Shown here one piece after another: positions 63,605-64,000 of a stretch of 64,000 bases of DNA. This DNA comes from Pedobacter sp. D749. GTDB taxonomy: Bacteria > Bacteroidota > Bacteroidia > Sphingobacteriales > Sphingobacteriaceae. Position 1 is the first letter of the stretch, and each line of letters begins with the position of its first letter. The stretch lies in NCBI RefSeq assembly GCF_019317285.1, contig NZ_CP079218.1, positions 1,240,001-1,304,000 on the forward strand, written 5' to 3'. Both the position numbers and the translations under genes were made by a program. The notes beneath the pieces are model-generated. The model had not been told where the DNA came from. It saw only the letters and a list, made by a program, of their open reading frames with translations, and did no database searches.

Positions 63605-64000
63605 ATGATGAAAATTAGTTCAAAAATATATAACAGACCTTTCGCATTGCAATTTATTGCCTTGTTACTTGTGGCCTGCTCGTTTTATTCCTGTAAAGAA
63701 AGCGAAGGTTTTAATGAGGTTGTATCTACAGATATGACAAAACCCGGAGTACTCACCGGCGTAAAAGTAGAAAACCTGGCTGGAGCTGCAGTAATTTCCT
63801 ATAAGCTGCCTAATTCCCAGAATCTCTTGTATGTACAGGCAGAATACAGGATCAATTCGCGAACCGTAAGGCAGAGTAAATCTTCTTATTATAGCGATAC
63901 AATCAAGGTAGAGGGCTTTGAAAAAAGCGGCGACTACGATGTTACACTTTATGCGGTATCACGTGCGAATGTGAAAAGTGATCCTGTACAGATACGTGTA
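63605..64000 (+). CDS. DUF4959-type surface lipoprotein, 3' truncated by window (PUL 2)
   Basis: The frame is open from ATG 63605 to the end of the window (132 codons). Lipoprotein signal (FYSC). STDMTKPGVLTGVKVENLAG, SKSSYYSDTIKVEGFEKSG and VSRANVKSDP match the PUL 1 gene at 31884 closely, confirming the duplicated operon order SusC-SusD-DUF4959. A second ATG at 63608 is equally possible. Confidence 0.85.
   Translation, partial: MMKISSKIYNRPFALQFIALLLVACSFYSCKESEGFNEVVSTDMTKPGVLTGVKVENLAGAAVISYKLPNSQNLLYVQAEYRINSRTVRQSKSSYYSDTIKVEGFEKSGDYDVTLYAVSRANVKSDPVQIRV

Overview
The window comes from an AT-rich member of the Bacteroidota, most likely a Sphingobacteriaceae (Pedobacter-like) soil or water bacterium. 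This is inferred from paired SusC/SusD polysaccharide utilization loci (PULs), a type III glutamine synthetase, large-type PurL, Bacteroidota promoters of the TTG-N19-TAnnTTTG kind (clearest in front of tRNA-His), weak Shine-Dalgarno use and dispersed fold-back repeats. No search could be run, so the genus is an inference. No complete insertion sequence, CRISPR array or rRNA gene is visible.

Layout. 1-20.6 kb is mostly housekeeping: the end of an Oar-like TonB-dependent receptor, an astacin-like lipoprotein, a small uncharacterised protein lying between purM and a decayed copy of the purM 3' end, then glnN, a TonB-like protein, purL, a glyoxalase-fold protein, trmN6, a secreted serine hydrolase, a phosphoesterase, fbp, rnhA and tRNA-His(GTG). 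20.6-25.4 kb holds a stressosome-like cassette (RsbR, RsbS and RsbT homologues, an ATPase-PP2C fusion, a histidine kinase with a degenerate RsbT-like N-terminus, and a single-domain response regulator). A 19-bp imperfect direct repeat brackets it. The two repeat copies carry two pieces of reading frame that would join in frame if the segment were a circle.

25.5-46.6 kb is a large AraC-linked PUL: SusC, SusD, two surface-lipoprotein-like genes, fuconate dehydratase, a sodium:solute symporter, an SDR, a GH95 alpha-L-fucosidase, two clan GH-D (alpha-galactosidase type) enzymes and an SGNH acetylesterase. The set suggests a glycan carrying alpha-fucose and alpha-galactose, with the released fucose oxidised without phosphorylation. 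47.0-51.0 kb is a BlaI / BlaR1-TonB fusion / outer-membrane receptor cassette with shared dyad operators. 51.3-53.3 kb is an AraC-SDR unit with a truncated second SDR. 54.5-64 kb is a second fucose PUL (GH29, SusC, SusD and the start of a DUF4959-type lipoprotein). It is divergent from a histidine kinase/OmpR pair, and four 11-bp-phased half-sites lie between them.

Three intergenic copies (about 6.2, 15.7 and 53.9 kb) of a roughly 300-bp repeat contain the same nested inverted repeats, with compensatory base changes between copies. That points to a conserved folded RNA or DNA element. The other leading candidates for something new are the stressosome-to-histidine-kinase fusion and the split-frame direct repeats around it.
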